Made by a program: the position numbers and the translations under genes. DNA of 9,548 bases, taken from contig CACZPG010000201.1 of assembly GCA_902782965.1 (NCBI GenBank), positions 1 to 9,548 on the forward strand, given 5' to 3'. This document shows, one piece after another, positions 1 to 6,531 of the stretch (the stretch's first letter is position 1; the number at the start of each line of letters is the position of its first letter). The notes under the pieces were generated by a model. That model worked only from the letters and a program-made list of their open reading frames with translations. It had not been told where the DNA came from and did no database searches. Source of the DNA: an uncultured Lachnospiraceae bacterium. Its GTDB lineage: Bacteria > Bacillota > Clostridia > Lachnospirales > Lachnospiraceae.

Positions 1-1783
1 CATCTTCACTGTTAAGTGACTTCATCAGTTCATAAATAGAACCGTAATAAGCTGCCTGACGGGCATATTCATCCGGCAGACCTTCCTCTGTTCCGTCGAA
101 GAGTGCACTTACCTTTACATCCAGCTCGGTAAGCATTACCTTGCCAACCACCTCTGAATAAGCTCTGACAGCGGTCTCAATCTGATCAACAGAAGGAGCA
201 CTTACAGTATAATGTCCCTGCATACCGAAACCATCAATACGTGTTCCTTCAGCTCCCTTAACATCTGTGAGCAGCTGAACTATACCCTTCATCTTATTTG
301 AATCACATTCATTATAATCATTATAATAAAGTTCAAGCTCTGAAGGTGCATAAGTATTTGCAAATTTAAATGCATTTATAATAAATTCATTTGAACCATA
401 AACCTTCCACCAGCTGGACTTGCTGCCGTGAGTTGAATCTGACAGCTTATCTGAACCTGCCTCTTCATCGGTTCTGTAGGTTCCGGAGGCATCACTGATA
501 GCCTCGTTCACAACATCCCAGCCATAGAAGAGACCCTTATACTTACTGTCATCCGCAGTATAATACTCGAGTACGGACTTGATATACCACTCAAGTCTCT
601 TATTCATTTCATCTTTAGATACGTAATCATTCTTCTTGTCATAACCTTCATGGAAGAACCACTCAGGTGCCTGTGAATGCCATACAAGAACATGGCCCCT
701 TACTCTTATCTGCTTATCAGGATTAGCATCATTCCATTCAACAATCTTATCAAGAATTGCATCTGCCCTTGAATTATCAAGAGTCGGAACCTCTATGGTT
801 TCACCATTCAGTTCTTCCTCATGAATACTTCCTGCTGCAGGGGAATCATTATTGTAGCCAAACATAGAATCCATCTTCAGCTCGTTCTCGAGAGTAACTG
901 CATTGAAATGCTTCTCCACAAGCTTCATAAGATTGGAATCATTAACTCCCACACTTCCGAGACAGGTTCCACAGATAGCATCCTCTCCGAGACCGTCTGC
1001 TGAAGCTACAACACTTCTGAGATCAGGAATATCTTCTTCAACACCCATAGCATTCTCCTTTGCGGCACCGCCGCCTTCTGCAACAAGCTTAACTCCTGCC
1101 ACGTAATAATCTCCTTTAACACATACTCCGTTTCCGTAGTCCGTTCCCTGTTCGATAATACGGATAACCGCTTTCTCAGCTTTTCCATCAAACATAGGGG
1201 TAAAGGTGCCCGAAAACTTGGTCCATTTTCCGGCTTCAAGGGTCTCACTCGGATTTCCTGTTATTTCAGAAGAATAGGATCCGAGATAATTGGTCTGTCC
1301 TCCGACAGTAATATATGGAGCAAAGTCAACCACTCTCTGTTCAGCGGGAGCGTCCTTATAATCCTCCGAAAGCATTGCATAGAACTCATAATCATAAGTC
1401 ACTCCGCTTTCCAGTGAATCAGTAACATCCTGGGCGAAACAGTCGTAGGGGGAAGCTGTGGAAGCATCCCTGTCAATCACCGCATACTTAGGATAGCTGT
1501 CGGGTGCCAGGGAAGCATCATCACATACAGATATCTTAGATGCTCCACATTCAATAGACCAGTCCGCCACATTCTCATCATTGAAATAACCATTCTTGAT
1601 GAGATTTCCTTCCAGTTCAGGTACTATCGCAGCCGTTGCTGTCCCCTGGGATGCAGTATCCTCTGTTACGGCTGCCTCATTATTTCCATCCTCCGACGGA
1701 TTGCCTTTTCCACAGCCGCTTATGCCTGCCAGCATTACCGAAGCAAGCATAATACTCATAAACCTCTTTAAACCTCTTCTCAT
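1..1783 (-). CDS. GH10 endo-1,4-beta-xylanase, lipoprotein with N-terminal CBM-like domain (3' end outside window)
   Basis: It hydrolyses internal beta-1,4 bonds of xylan at the cell surface. The frame is open from the ATG at 1781-1783 to the left edge, giving 594 codons without a stop, so the C-terminus is missing. Residues 1-24 form a lipoprotein signal (basic MRRGLKR, hydrophobic core, lipobox ISGC with Cys24), which predicts membrane anchoring. Residues 25-58 are a Gly/Asn/Glu/Thr-rich linker. Residues about 60-234 resemble a CBM4/9/22-type beta-sandwich (it opens NLIKNGYFN). The GH10 barrel starts near residue 255. It carries RGHVLVWH (362-369), WDVVNEA with acid/base Glu427, QGH (522-524) and TELD with nucleophile Glu553. 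The start is supported by a GGAGG site 5 bases upstream. A segment of about 30 residues separates NEA from the following Trp pair, longer than in minimal GH10 enzymes. It is the last gene visible in the operon, 41 bases after the alpha/beta-hydrolase gene. GH10 identity is very secure; the CBM family is not settled. Confidence 0.95.
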   Translation of the reverse strand, partial: MRRGLKRFMSIMLASVMLAGISGCGKGNPSEDGNNEAAVTEDTASQGTATAAIVPELEGNLIKNGYFNDENVADWSIECGASKISVCDDASLAPDSYPKYAVIDRDASTASPYDCFAQDVTDSLESGVTYDYEFYAMLSEDYKDAPAEQRVVDFAPYITVGGQTNYLGSYSSEITGNPSETLEAGKWTKFSGTFTPMFDGKAEKAVIRIIEQGTDYGNGVCVKGDYYVAGVKLVAEGGGAAKENAMGVEEDIPDLRSVVASADGLGEDAICGTCLGSVGVNDSNLMKLVEKHFNAVTLENELKMDSMFGYNNDSPAAGSIHEEELNGETIEVPTLDNSRADAILDKIVEWNDANPDKQIRVRGHVLVWHSQAPEWFFHEGYDKKNDYVSKDEMNKRLEWYIKSVLEYYTADDSKYKGLFYGWDVVNEAISDASGTYRTDEEAGSDKLSDSTHGSKSSWWKVYGSNEFIINAFKFANTYAPSELELYYNDYNECDSNKMKGIVQLLTDVKGAEGTRIDGFGMQGHYTVSAPSVDQIETAVRAYSEVVGKVMLTELDVKVSALFDGTEEGLPDEYARQAAYYGSIYELMKSLNSED

Positions 1784-1788
1784 TTTAT

Positions 1789-1793
1789 CCTCC
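1789..1793 (-). promoter_or_regulatory. Ribosome binding site of the xylanase gene
   Basis: On the minus strand this reads GGAGG, 5 bases before the ATG at 1781-1783. It is the strongest Shine-Dalgarno sequence at the left end of the window and fixes the start immediately ahead of the lipoprotein signal peptide. Confidence 0.75.
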
Positions 1794-1799
1794 ACTAAT

Positions 1800-1817
1800 T
1801 CCGAAATATCTTCCGGA
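1800..1817 (-). repeat. Small inverted repeat between the alpha/beta-hydrolase and xylanase genes
   Basis: The minus strand reads TCCGGAA-GATA-TTTCGGA. In RNA this can form a 7-bp stem with one G-U pair and a 4-base loop. It sits 6 bases upstream of the xylanase GGAGG site and just after the preceding stop codon. No U-tract follows, so it is not an intrinsic terminator. It could be a weak mRNA-stability or translation-modulating hairpin, but the stem is short and may be chance. Confidence 0.35.
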
Positions 1818-1824
1818 TTATTTA

Positions 1825-2946
1825 TTATATGCCAATTCTGTTGATCCAAACCCTGGCAAGTTCGGTCCAGAGACCTACATCCTCACTCCAGGTTCTGTCG
1901 ATTATAGGGATGAATTCTTCCTTGTTCTCTGAATCAGCATCCTTATCTGATTCTTTGTCAGATGTATTCTTATCGTTCTTCAAACTATCTGAGAAATTAT
2001 CTTCATCCACAGTTTCAGTCTGCGATTCCTCGTCAGGGATAATGTCCGGGAACTGAGCTTCAAGCTCAGCCTTCCTTCTGTCAGATACATTTATCCCCTG
2101 TCCCTGTTTAACAGCCTTGACTGCTCTTTCGAGCTGATCCAGGGTATACTGTCCACCTGTATATCCGTTGAAGAATTCATCTGACGGAACACTCAGACCA
2201 TGAAAACCGGACGGAAATACATAGTGCGCGTAAGGAACCCCCTTACTCCTAAGAGCTTCCGCCATCAGATAGCTGTTCTCCACAGGAACCAGATCATCAG
2301 TAAGCGTCTGCCAGATAAAGCACGGTGGGGTATTCTCCGTAACATTCTTCTCTATGGAATAATATTCCAGTTCCTCCCGGGAAGGTTCATTTCCGAGAAG
2401 CGTCTGAATCGTATAAATGTGCGTATACTCACCACTGGTAATAACAGGGTAGGACAGAATTACTCCATCCGGTCTGTTGGATATATCCCGGTAATCCGGA
2501 TCCATATCCTCTACATCATCGTAGTGAACCGCCAGGCTTCCACATACATGGGCACCGGCCGAAAAGCCACAGATGATAAATCTGCTGTCCTTTATATTAT
2601 ATTCCTCAGCATTCTTCCTTATGAACCTTACAGCTCTGGAAACATCCATCAGAGGCTGTTTCTTAAGTGGTACAGACATGGTAATGTCCGTTGTATAAGT
2701 CAGAACAAATACATTCATGCCCTGTTCATAGAAAACCCTGGCAGGAAGTTCTCCTTCATGAGTCGTACACATGCAGTATCCTCCCCCCGGAACAATCAGC
2801 ATGCAGTCTCTGTTTCCTGAAACATTACCGTTACTGTTTTCATCATTATTATCATGAATATAGGCATGAATATTCGGTACGAAGCCATAAGCAGCTTCGT
2901 ACCGATACTCATCATCTTTCCATATATTTAAACTGAATTCTCTCAT
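1825..2946 (-). CDS. Alpha/beta-hydrolase, probable carbohydrate (acetyl-xylan-type) esterase with acidic insert
   Basis: A 373-residue serine esterase of the acetyl esterase/BD-FAE-like type, with no signal peptide and so cytoplasmic. The oxyanion motif PGGGY is at 53-57, the nucleophile elbow GFSAG at 127-131 (Ser129), the probable acid in TDDLVPVENS (Asp217 or Asp218), and the catalytic His in FHGLS (His249). The likely substrate is O-acetylated xylo-oligosaccharide, inferred from the xylanase directly downstream and the glucuronate genes upstream. Two departures from a compact fold are visible: an Asn/Asp-rich loop at about 32-46, and a Ser/Asp/Glu/Lys-rich low-complexity stretch at about 302-345. 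The second separates the catalytic-His region from the closing helix (GLWTELARVWI, 358-368). The ATG at 2944-2946 suits the family N-terminus, but only a weak AGAGA-like ribosome site precedes it, within an A-rich leader. The fold is secure; exact substrate is not. Confidence 0.88.
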   Translation of the reverse strand: MREFSLNIWKDDEYRYEAAYGFVPNIHAYIHDNNDENSNGNVSGNRDCMLIVPGGGYCMCTTHEGELPARVFYEQGMNVFVLTYTTDITMSVPLKKQPLMDVSRAVRFIRKNAEEYNIKDSRFIICGFSAGAHVCGSLAVHYDDVEDMDPDYRDISNRPDGVILSYPVITSGEYTHIYTIQTLLGNEPSREELEYYSIEKNVTENTPPCFIWQTLTDDLVPVENSYLMAEALRSKGVPYAHYVFPSGFHGLSVPSDEFFNGYTGGQYTLDQLERAVKAVKQGQGINVSDRRKAELEAQFPDIIPDEESQTETVDEDNFSDSLKNDKNTSDKESDKDADSENKEEFIPIIDRTWSEDVGLWTELARVWINRIGI

Positions 2947-2959
2947 CTGCGTATATCTC

Positions 2960-2990
2960 TTTTTTTATTTTTTTCTTTTTTCTATTTTTT
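2960..2990 (-). repeat. A-rich leader (successive A-tracts) upstream of the alpha/beta-hydrolase gene
   Basis: On the plus strand this is T7-A-T7-C-T6-CTA-T6, so the transcript would carry four A-tracts of 6 or 7 bases just before the start at 2946. This is the strongest compositional anomaly in the window. It lies in the longest intergenic gap (2947-3077, 131 bases). It may act as an unstructured leader that loads ribosomes without a strong Shine-Dalgarno site, or as curved DNA. It is not a terminator for the minus-strand operon, because the RNA has A-runs rather than U-runs. Confidence 0.6.
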
Positions 2991-3016
2991 ATATTATTTC
3001 TATCTGATTCTGTTAT
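2988..3016 (-). promoter_or_regulatory. Candidate internal sigma-A-type promoter for the esterase-xylanase pair
   Basis: On the minus strand a -35-like ATAACA (3011-3016, 4 of 6 consensus bases) is separated by exactly 17 bases from a -10-like TATAAA (2988-2993, 5 of 6). The predicted start of transcription is near 2981, giving an A-rich leader of about 35 bases before the ATG at 2946. It lies in the longest gap of the gene string. The match is modest and the region is AT-rich, so chance is a real alternative. Confidence 0.3.
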
Positions 3017-3077
3017 CTGCCTTATTATCAGACTCATTCAGGTTTTTGCAGGATTAAATTAACCCTCCAGACTTATA

Positions 3078-4175
3078 TCATCGCTTAACCCTGGCACCGG
3101 CGCCTTCCATAACCGCTTCCACCTCTTCGACGCTTGCCATGGAAGTATCTCCAGGAGTAGTCATTGCCAGGGCACCATGAGCCGTTCCGTAATTAACCGA
3201 GATTTCAGGATCCCGGGTAGTCATAAGTCCATAAATGAATCCGGCCGCAAAGGAATCTCCGATTCCCACTCTGTCCAGAACCTCCAGTCCCTCATATTCC
3301 TTTGACAGGTATATCTCACTGTCTGCAAGACAAAGTGCTTTCCAGTCATTTATATTAGCTGTTCGAACGGTATGAAGCATATTTGCCAGAACTCTGATAT
3401 TGGGATAGTCTTCCGAAACCTGAAGCAGCATCTTCTTAAAGGCCTGCGTATCAAGCTTCTGAAAGTTTCCGTCAGTTCCTTCAACCTCATATCCGAGACA
3501 GGCTGTATAATCCTCTTCACTTCCAATGATCACATCAACATACTTAGCTATCTCTTTATTAACTTCAACCGCTCTGTCAACTCCACCGGCAAGCTCCCAG
3601 AGTGATGCTCTGTAATTAAGATCATAGGAAACTACCGTTCCATATTTCTTCGCAGTCTTGCAGGCTTCGATCACCGTCTTCTGGGACTCAGGAGAAAGTG
3701 CTGCATAGATACCTCCTGTATGAAACCATCTCACACCCAGTTCTCCGAATATATAGTCAAAATCAAAGTCTTCAGCAGTAGCCTTAGAGATTGCAGTATT
3801 GGCTCTGTCGGAACAGCTGAGAGCTCCTCTGATTCCGAAGCCTCTTTCAGTGAAATTAAGTCCGTTTCGGCATTCCTTACCAATGCCGTCTGTGGTCTTA
3901 TAACAGATAAGTGAGGTATCTACACCTCCCTGCTCTATCAGATCTTTGAGCAGCCGTCCGATTTCATTATCGGCAATAGCCGTTATTATTCCCGTTGTCA
4001 TACCGAAGCCTTTATGGAGTGCACGGGCAACGTTGTATTCTCCGCCACCTTCCCATACTCTGAAGCTCCTGGCTGTTCTTATTCTTCCCTCTCCCGGATC
4101 AAATCTCAACATGACTTCACCGAGACTCAGAAGATCATATTTGCATTCACTTTTAGGTTTAATATTAATATTCAT
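3078..4175 (-). CDS. kdgK: 2-keto-3-deoxygluconate kinase (PfkB/ribokinase family)
   Basis: Phosphorylates 2-keto-3-deoxy-D-gluconate with ATP to give KDPG in the cytoplasm, the step before Eda in hexuronate breakdown. The 365-residue protein has the KDG-kinase N-terminal pattern SLGEVMLRFDP (17-27) and GGGEYNVARA (43-52). It also has the conserved SYDLNYRASLW stretch (183-193) and the PfkB C-terminal signature DRVGIGDSFAAGF (301-313), in which Asp307 of GIGD is the expected catalytic base. It is somewhat longer than many KdgK proteins. The start at 4173-4175 has AAGGTG 5 bases upstream. It follows eda after only 31 bases, consistent with co-transcription. PfkB membership is certain; the KDG specificity rests on the motif pattern plus its position beside eda and uxaC. 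Another PfkB sugar kinase, such as a fructokinase, is the less likely alternative. Confidence 0.9.
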   Translation of the reverse strand: MNINIKPKSECKYDLLSLGEVMLRFDPGEGRIRTARSFRVWEGGGEYNVARALHKGFGMTTGIITAIADNEIGRLLKDLIEQGGVDTSLICYKTTDGIGKECRNGLNFTERGFGIRGALSCSDRANTAISKATAEDFDFDYIFGELGVRWFHTGGIYAALSPESQKTVIEACKTAKKYGTVVSYDLNYRASLWELAGGVDRAVEVNKEIAKYVDVIIGSEEDYTACLGYEVEGTDGNFQKLDTQAFKKMLLQVSEDYPNIRVLANMLHTVRTANINDWKALCLADSEIYLSKEYEGLEVLDRVGIGDSFAAGFIYGLMTTRDPEISVNYGTAHGALAMTTPGDTSMASVEEVEAVMEGAGARVKR

Positions 4176-4179
4176 CTGA

Positions 4180-4201
4180 ACACCTTATAATACACCTTAT
4201 A
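4180..4201 (-). repeat. Tandem direct repeat carrying two Shine-Dalgarno-like copies before kdgK
   Basis: The minus strand carries TATAAGGTGT twice (4192-4201 and 4180-4189) with a 12-base period. Each copy contains AAGGTG. The downstream copy is 5 bases from the kdgK ATG and should be the working ribosome site; the other is 12 bases further upstream. The repeat fills most of the 31-base gap between eda and kdgK. Confidence 0.7.
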
Positions 4202-4206
4202 CTTAC

Positions 4207-4860
4207 TTAGTTAGTAACTCTGATTTCTTTTACAATTTCAGCTGCTTCCCTGACCATTTCTTCTATTTCAGCGAAGCTTCCGTTGTTGACCATTTCCTTC
4301 TTAACCATCCAGCTTCCACCGCAGGCTACTATTCTGTCATAAGCGAGATAATCCCGGACATTAGCTGCATTTATTCCGCCAGTTGGCATGAAAGACAGCC
4401 CTGTATAGGCAGCCGCCACAGCCTTTATCATTCCTAAACCACCGGAGGCTTCAGCCGGAAAGAATTTCACGAAGTCCAGTCCCAGAGCCATAGCCTGCTC
4501 CATCTCTCCCGGAGTCTGTGTTCCCGGAGTGAAAGGAATTCCATTATCAAGTGCGTACCTGACAGTATCCGGGTTAAAACCCGGACTTACCAGAAACTGA
4601 GCACCGGCCTGTACAGCTCTGTCCACCTGTTCCCTGGTAAGCACGGTTCCCGCACCTACCAGAAGCTCCGGATAATGATCCTTCATCCTCTTAATGGCAC
4701 CTGCCGCGGCATCTGTTCTAAAGGTCACCTCTGCACAGGGCAGACCACCCTTGATCAGGGCTTCCGCCAGAGGCTCCGCCTGGTTCTCATCATCCAGCAC
4801 AACCACCGGAACGATTCCGATACTTCTAAGTTTCTCTTTGATTTCATTTATTGATTCCAT
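4207..4860 (-). CDS. eda: KDPG/KHG aldolase (2-keto-3-deoxy-6-phosphogluconate aldolase)
   Basis: Class I aldolase that cleaves KDPG to pyruvate and glyceraldehyde 3-phosphate, the final step of the hexuronate pathway. At 217 residues it has the usual family length. Visible hallmarks are GIVPVV (15-20), AEVTFRT (43-49, with Glu44 and Arg48 in the positions of the E. coli active-site pair), VGAGTVL (68-74) and SPGFNP (92-97). The Schiff-base motif FVKFFPAE (130-137) contains Lys132, and the phosphate-binding loop PTGGI is at 159-163. The ATG at 4858-4860 gives the natural N-terminus. The best ribosome site, AAGGAA at 4873-4878, is 12 bases away, a long spacing. The frame stays open upstream to a stop at 4939-4941, but I see no ATG or GTG in that stretch. 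It lies 95 bases after uxaC and 31 bases before kdgK. Confidence 0.95.
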   Translation of the reverse strand: MESINEIKEKLRSIGIVPVVVLDDENQAEPLAEALIKGGLPCAEVTFRTDAAAGAIKRMKDHYPELLVGAGTVLTREQVDRAVQAGAQFLVSPGFNPDTVRYALDNGIPFTPGTQTPGEMEQAMALGLDFVKFFPAEASGGLGMIKAVAAAYTGLSFMPTGGINAANVRDYLAYDRIVACGGSWMVKKEMVNNGSFAEIEEMVREAAEIVKEIRVTN

Positions 4861-4872
4861 CGATCTTATATG

Positions 4873-4878
4873 TTCCTT
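4873..4878 (-). promoter_or_regulatory. Probable ribosome binding site of eda, with unusually long spacing
   Basis: The minus strand reads AAGGAA with 12 bases to the eda ATG, longer than the usual 5 to 9. No closer purine-rich site is visible. The surrounding 95-base gap is AT-rich and also holds the 8-base palindrome AATGCATT at 4921-4928, whose role, if any, is unknown. Confidence 0.45.
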
Positions 4879-4955
4879 GTTATTAATGTTTCTAATTGCT
4901 TCTATATCCGGACTCGATTTAATGCATTCATTATATTGTTAATACATATATCAAC

Positions 4956-6482
4956 TCATAACCTGAAATATTCTTCTGCGTTATAGTAGCAGATATTCTC
5001 TATAATCCTACCGAGGAATTCCATATCCTTCGGATATTCTCCGTTTTCCACAAGTGTTCCCACCAGGTTGCACAGAATCCTTCTGAAATATTCATGCCTT
5101 GGGAAGGACAGAAAACTTCTGGAATCCGTAAGCATCCCGATGAAGGTGGACAGCACACCCATATCAGCAAGAGCCTGCAGCTGGTACTGCATTCCGCTCT
5201 TATGATCATTGAACCACCAGGCACTTCCCAGCTGAATCTTTCCTTTTATTCCCTGAACATTTCCCTGGAAATTTCCGGCCATGGTCATCAGCATCGCAGC
5301 ATCCTTGGGATTAAGATAATACAGGATTGTTCTCGGAAGCTGATCCGTCACATCCATACTGTTCAGAAGTGCCGCAAGCTGAGGTGCGTAATTATAATCA
5401 TTGATACTGTCAAAGCCTGTGTCAGCCCCCAGTGCCCTGAACATCCGCTCCGAGTTATTTCTGATGGCTCCTATATGAAGCTGCATAGCCAGCCCCTCGT
5501 CAGCATACATCCTTCCAAGTTCACTGAGAATGTAACCTTTAAAAGCTGCCGTTTCATCAACAGTAAGATTGCAGACGGAATTTCCTTCCTTATCCCGGTC
5601 TGCGGCCATTCTTCTCGTGAAAATATCATTAACCTCGTCTTCAGTGGTTTCTCTGAAGAAGTCCGTTTCAAGGCTGTGATCCGTCACGCGGCATCCGTTT
5701 TCTATAAAGAATTTAAGTCTGATCCGGAGTGCCTCCAGAAGACTATCCACATCTGTAATCTTAATTCCAGAGACTTCTGACAGCCTGTTTATGTAGGAGA
5801 CAAATGTCCCCTTCTCAATATCGAGTACATTTCCCGGTCTGAAAGATGGTCTTACACTTATGTCGGAGCCTTCCTCTCTCAGAAGCCCGTGCCATTTCAG
5901 ATCATCCACGGGATCATCCGTAGTGCAGAGCACCCTGACCTTTTGTTTTCTGAGCAGATTTCTTGTTGTGAAAGCTTCCGTCTGCAGAAGAGCATTACAT
6001 TTGTTCCAAATAGTCTCCGCAGTTTCCGGGCAGAGAGCATCGTCAATATCAAAGTATCTCTTCAGTTCAAGATGAGTCCAGTGATAAAGCGGATTACCTA
6101 CACAGTTCTGAACCGTAGCTGCATAGGCTGCAAATCTTCTGTAATCCAGGCTGTTTCCTGCCAGGCCTTCTCCTGCTTCTGCATAACCTTCAGAGTTTTC
6201 TTCCGGAGTTCTTCCGGCCATTCCTTCTGACTTCTCAATTATCCTTCCGGTAACCAGCTCCTCCGGATAACCCATGGCTCGCATGGCACGCCATTTATAA
6301 TGATCACCGCCAAGCCAGACCTCAGTCATGTTCGCATAACTCCTGTCCTCATATATTTCCTGAGGATTCAGATGATTATGAAAATCTATGATGGGCAGCT
6401 TCTCTGCATGCTCGAAATATAGTCTGCGGGCGGTTTCATTATTCAGAAGAAATGTTTCATCAATTATACTCTTCATACTCAT
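4956..6482 (-). CDS. uxaC: Glucuronate isomerase (uronate isomerase)
   Basis: Interconverts D-glucuronate and D-fructuronate (and D-galacturonate and D-tagaturonate), the entry step of hexuronate catabolism in the cytoplasm. The 508 residues include the amidohydrolase-type metal motif IDFHNHL (32-38), GGDHYKWRAMRAMG (58-71), GNPLYHWTHLEL (129-140) and CTTDDPVDDLKWH (186-198). Further C-terminal are LHIGAIRNNSERMF (335-348), GSAWWFNDHKSGM (419-431), and TDSRSF with PRHEYFRR (452-468). It is about 40 residues longer than typical UxaC; most of the excess is an insert at about 81-111, between LVTG and the DYRRF segment. The first ATG (6480-6482) is preferred over Met3 because AAGGA at 6491-6495 lies 8 bases from the first and 14 from the second. 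It follows the carboxylesterase gene after 49 bases. In a xylan locus the substrate is most likely glucuronate released from xylan side chains. Confidence 0.97.
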   Translation of the reverse strand: MSMKSIIDETFLLNNETARRLYFEHAEKLPIIDFHNHLNPQEIYEDRSYANMTEVWLGGDHYKWRAMRAMGYPEELVTGRIIEKSEGMAGRTPEENSEGYAEAGEGLAGNSLDYRRFAAYAATVQNCVGNPLYHWTHLELKRYFDIDDALCPETAETIWNKCNALLQTEAFTTRNLLRKQKVRVLCTTDDPVDDLKWHGLLREEGSDISVRPSFRPGNVLDIEKGTFVSYINRLSEVSGIKITDVDSLLEALRIRLKFFIENGCRVTDHSLETDFFRETTEDEVNDIFTRRMAADRDKEGNSVCNLTVDETAAFKGYILSELGRMYADEGLAMQLHIGAIRNNSERMFRALGADTGFDSINDYNYAPQLAALLNSMDVTDQLPRTILYYLNPKDAAMLMTMAGNFQGNVQGIKGKIQLGSAWWFNDHKSGMQYQLQALADMGVLSTFIGMLTDSRSFLSFPRHEYFRRILCNLVGTLVENGEYPKDMEFLGRIIENICYYNAEEYFRL

Positions 6483-6495
6483 AATAAGTTTCCTT

Positions 6496-6519
6496 CAACT
6501 TATGGTTTACAACTTATGG
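6496..6519 (-). repeat. Tandem direct repeat in the carboxylesterase-uxaC gap
   Basis: The minus strand carries CCATAAGTTG twice (6510-6519 and 6496-6505), 4 bases apart with a 14-base period. The downstream copy abuts the uxaC ribosome site AAGGA. It occupies about half of the 49-base spacer. It could be a recent short duplication or a paired binding site. Confidence 0.7.
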
Positions 6520-6531
6520 AGACAAATGTAT

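Noticed and set aside
2200..2820. 206-codon open frame on the plus strand
   Set aside because: It is antisense to the alpha/beta-hydrolase gene, which has full catalytic motifs in its own frame. The plus-strand translation shows no recognisable family pattern.
2960..2990. T-rich run on the plus strand as an intrinsic terminator
   Set aside because: No plus-strand gene ends here and no GC-rich hairpin precedes it. On the coding strand it is A-rich, which does not terminate transcription.
3054..3067. Possible terminator hairpin GGGTTAA...TTAATCC after kdgK (minus strand)
   Set aside because: With a realistic loop the stem is only about 5 AT-rich pairs including a G-U pair, and no U-tract follows.
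4930..4958. TATAAT at 4930-4935 (minus strand) as a promoter for eda
   Set aside because: The -10 match is perfect, but no reasonable -35 lies 16 to 18 bases upstream. TTGATA at 4949-4954 is only 13 bases away. In an AT-rich spacer this is likely chance.
5094..5780. 228-codon open frame on the plus strand
   Set aside because: It lies wholly antisense to uxaC, whose motifs are conserved throughout. It is a shadow of the real codon pattern.
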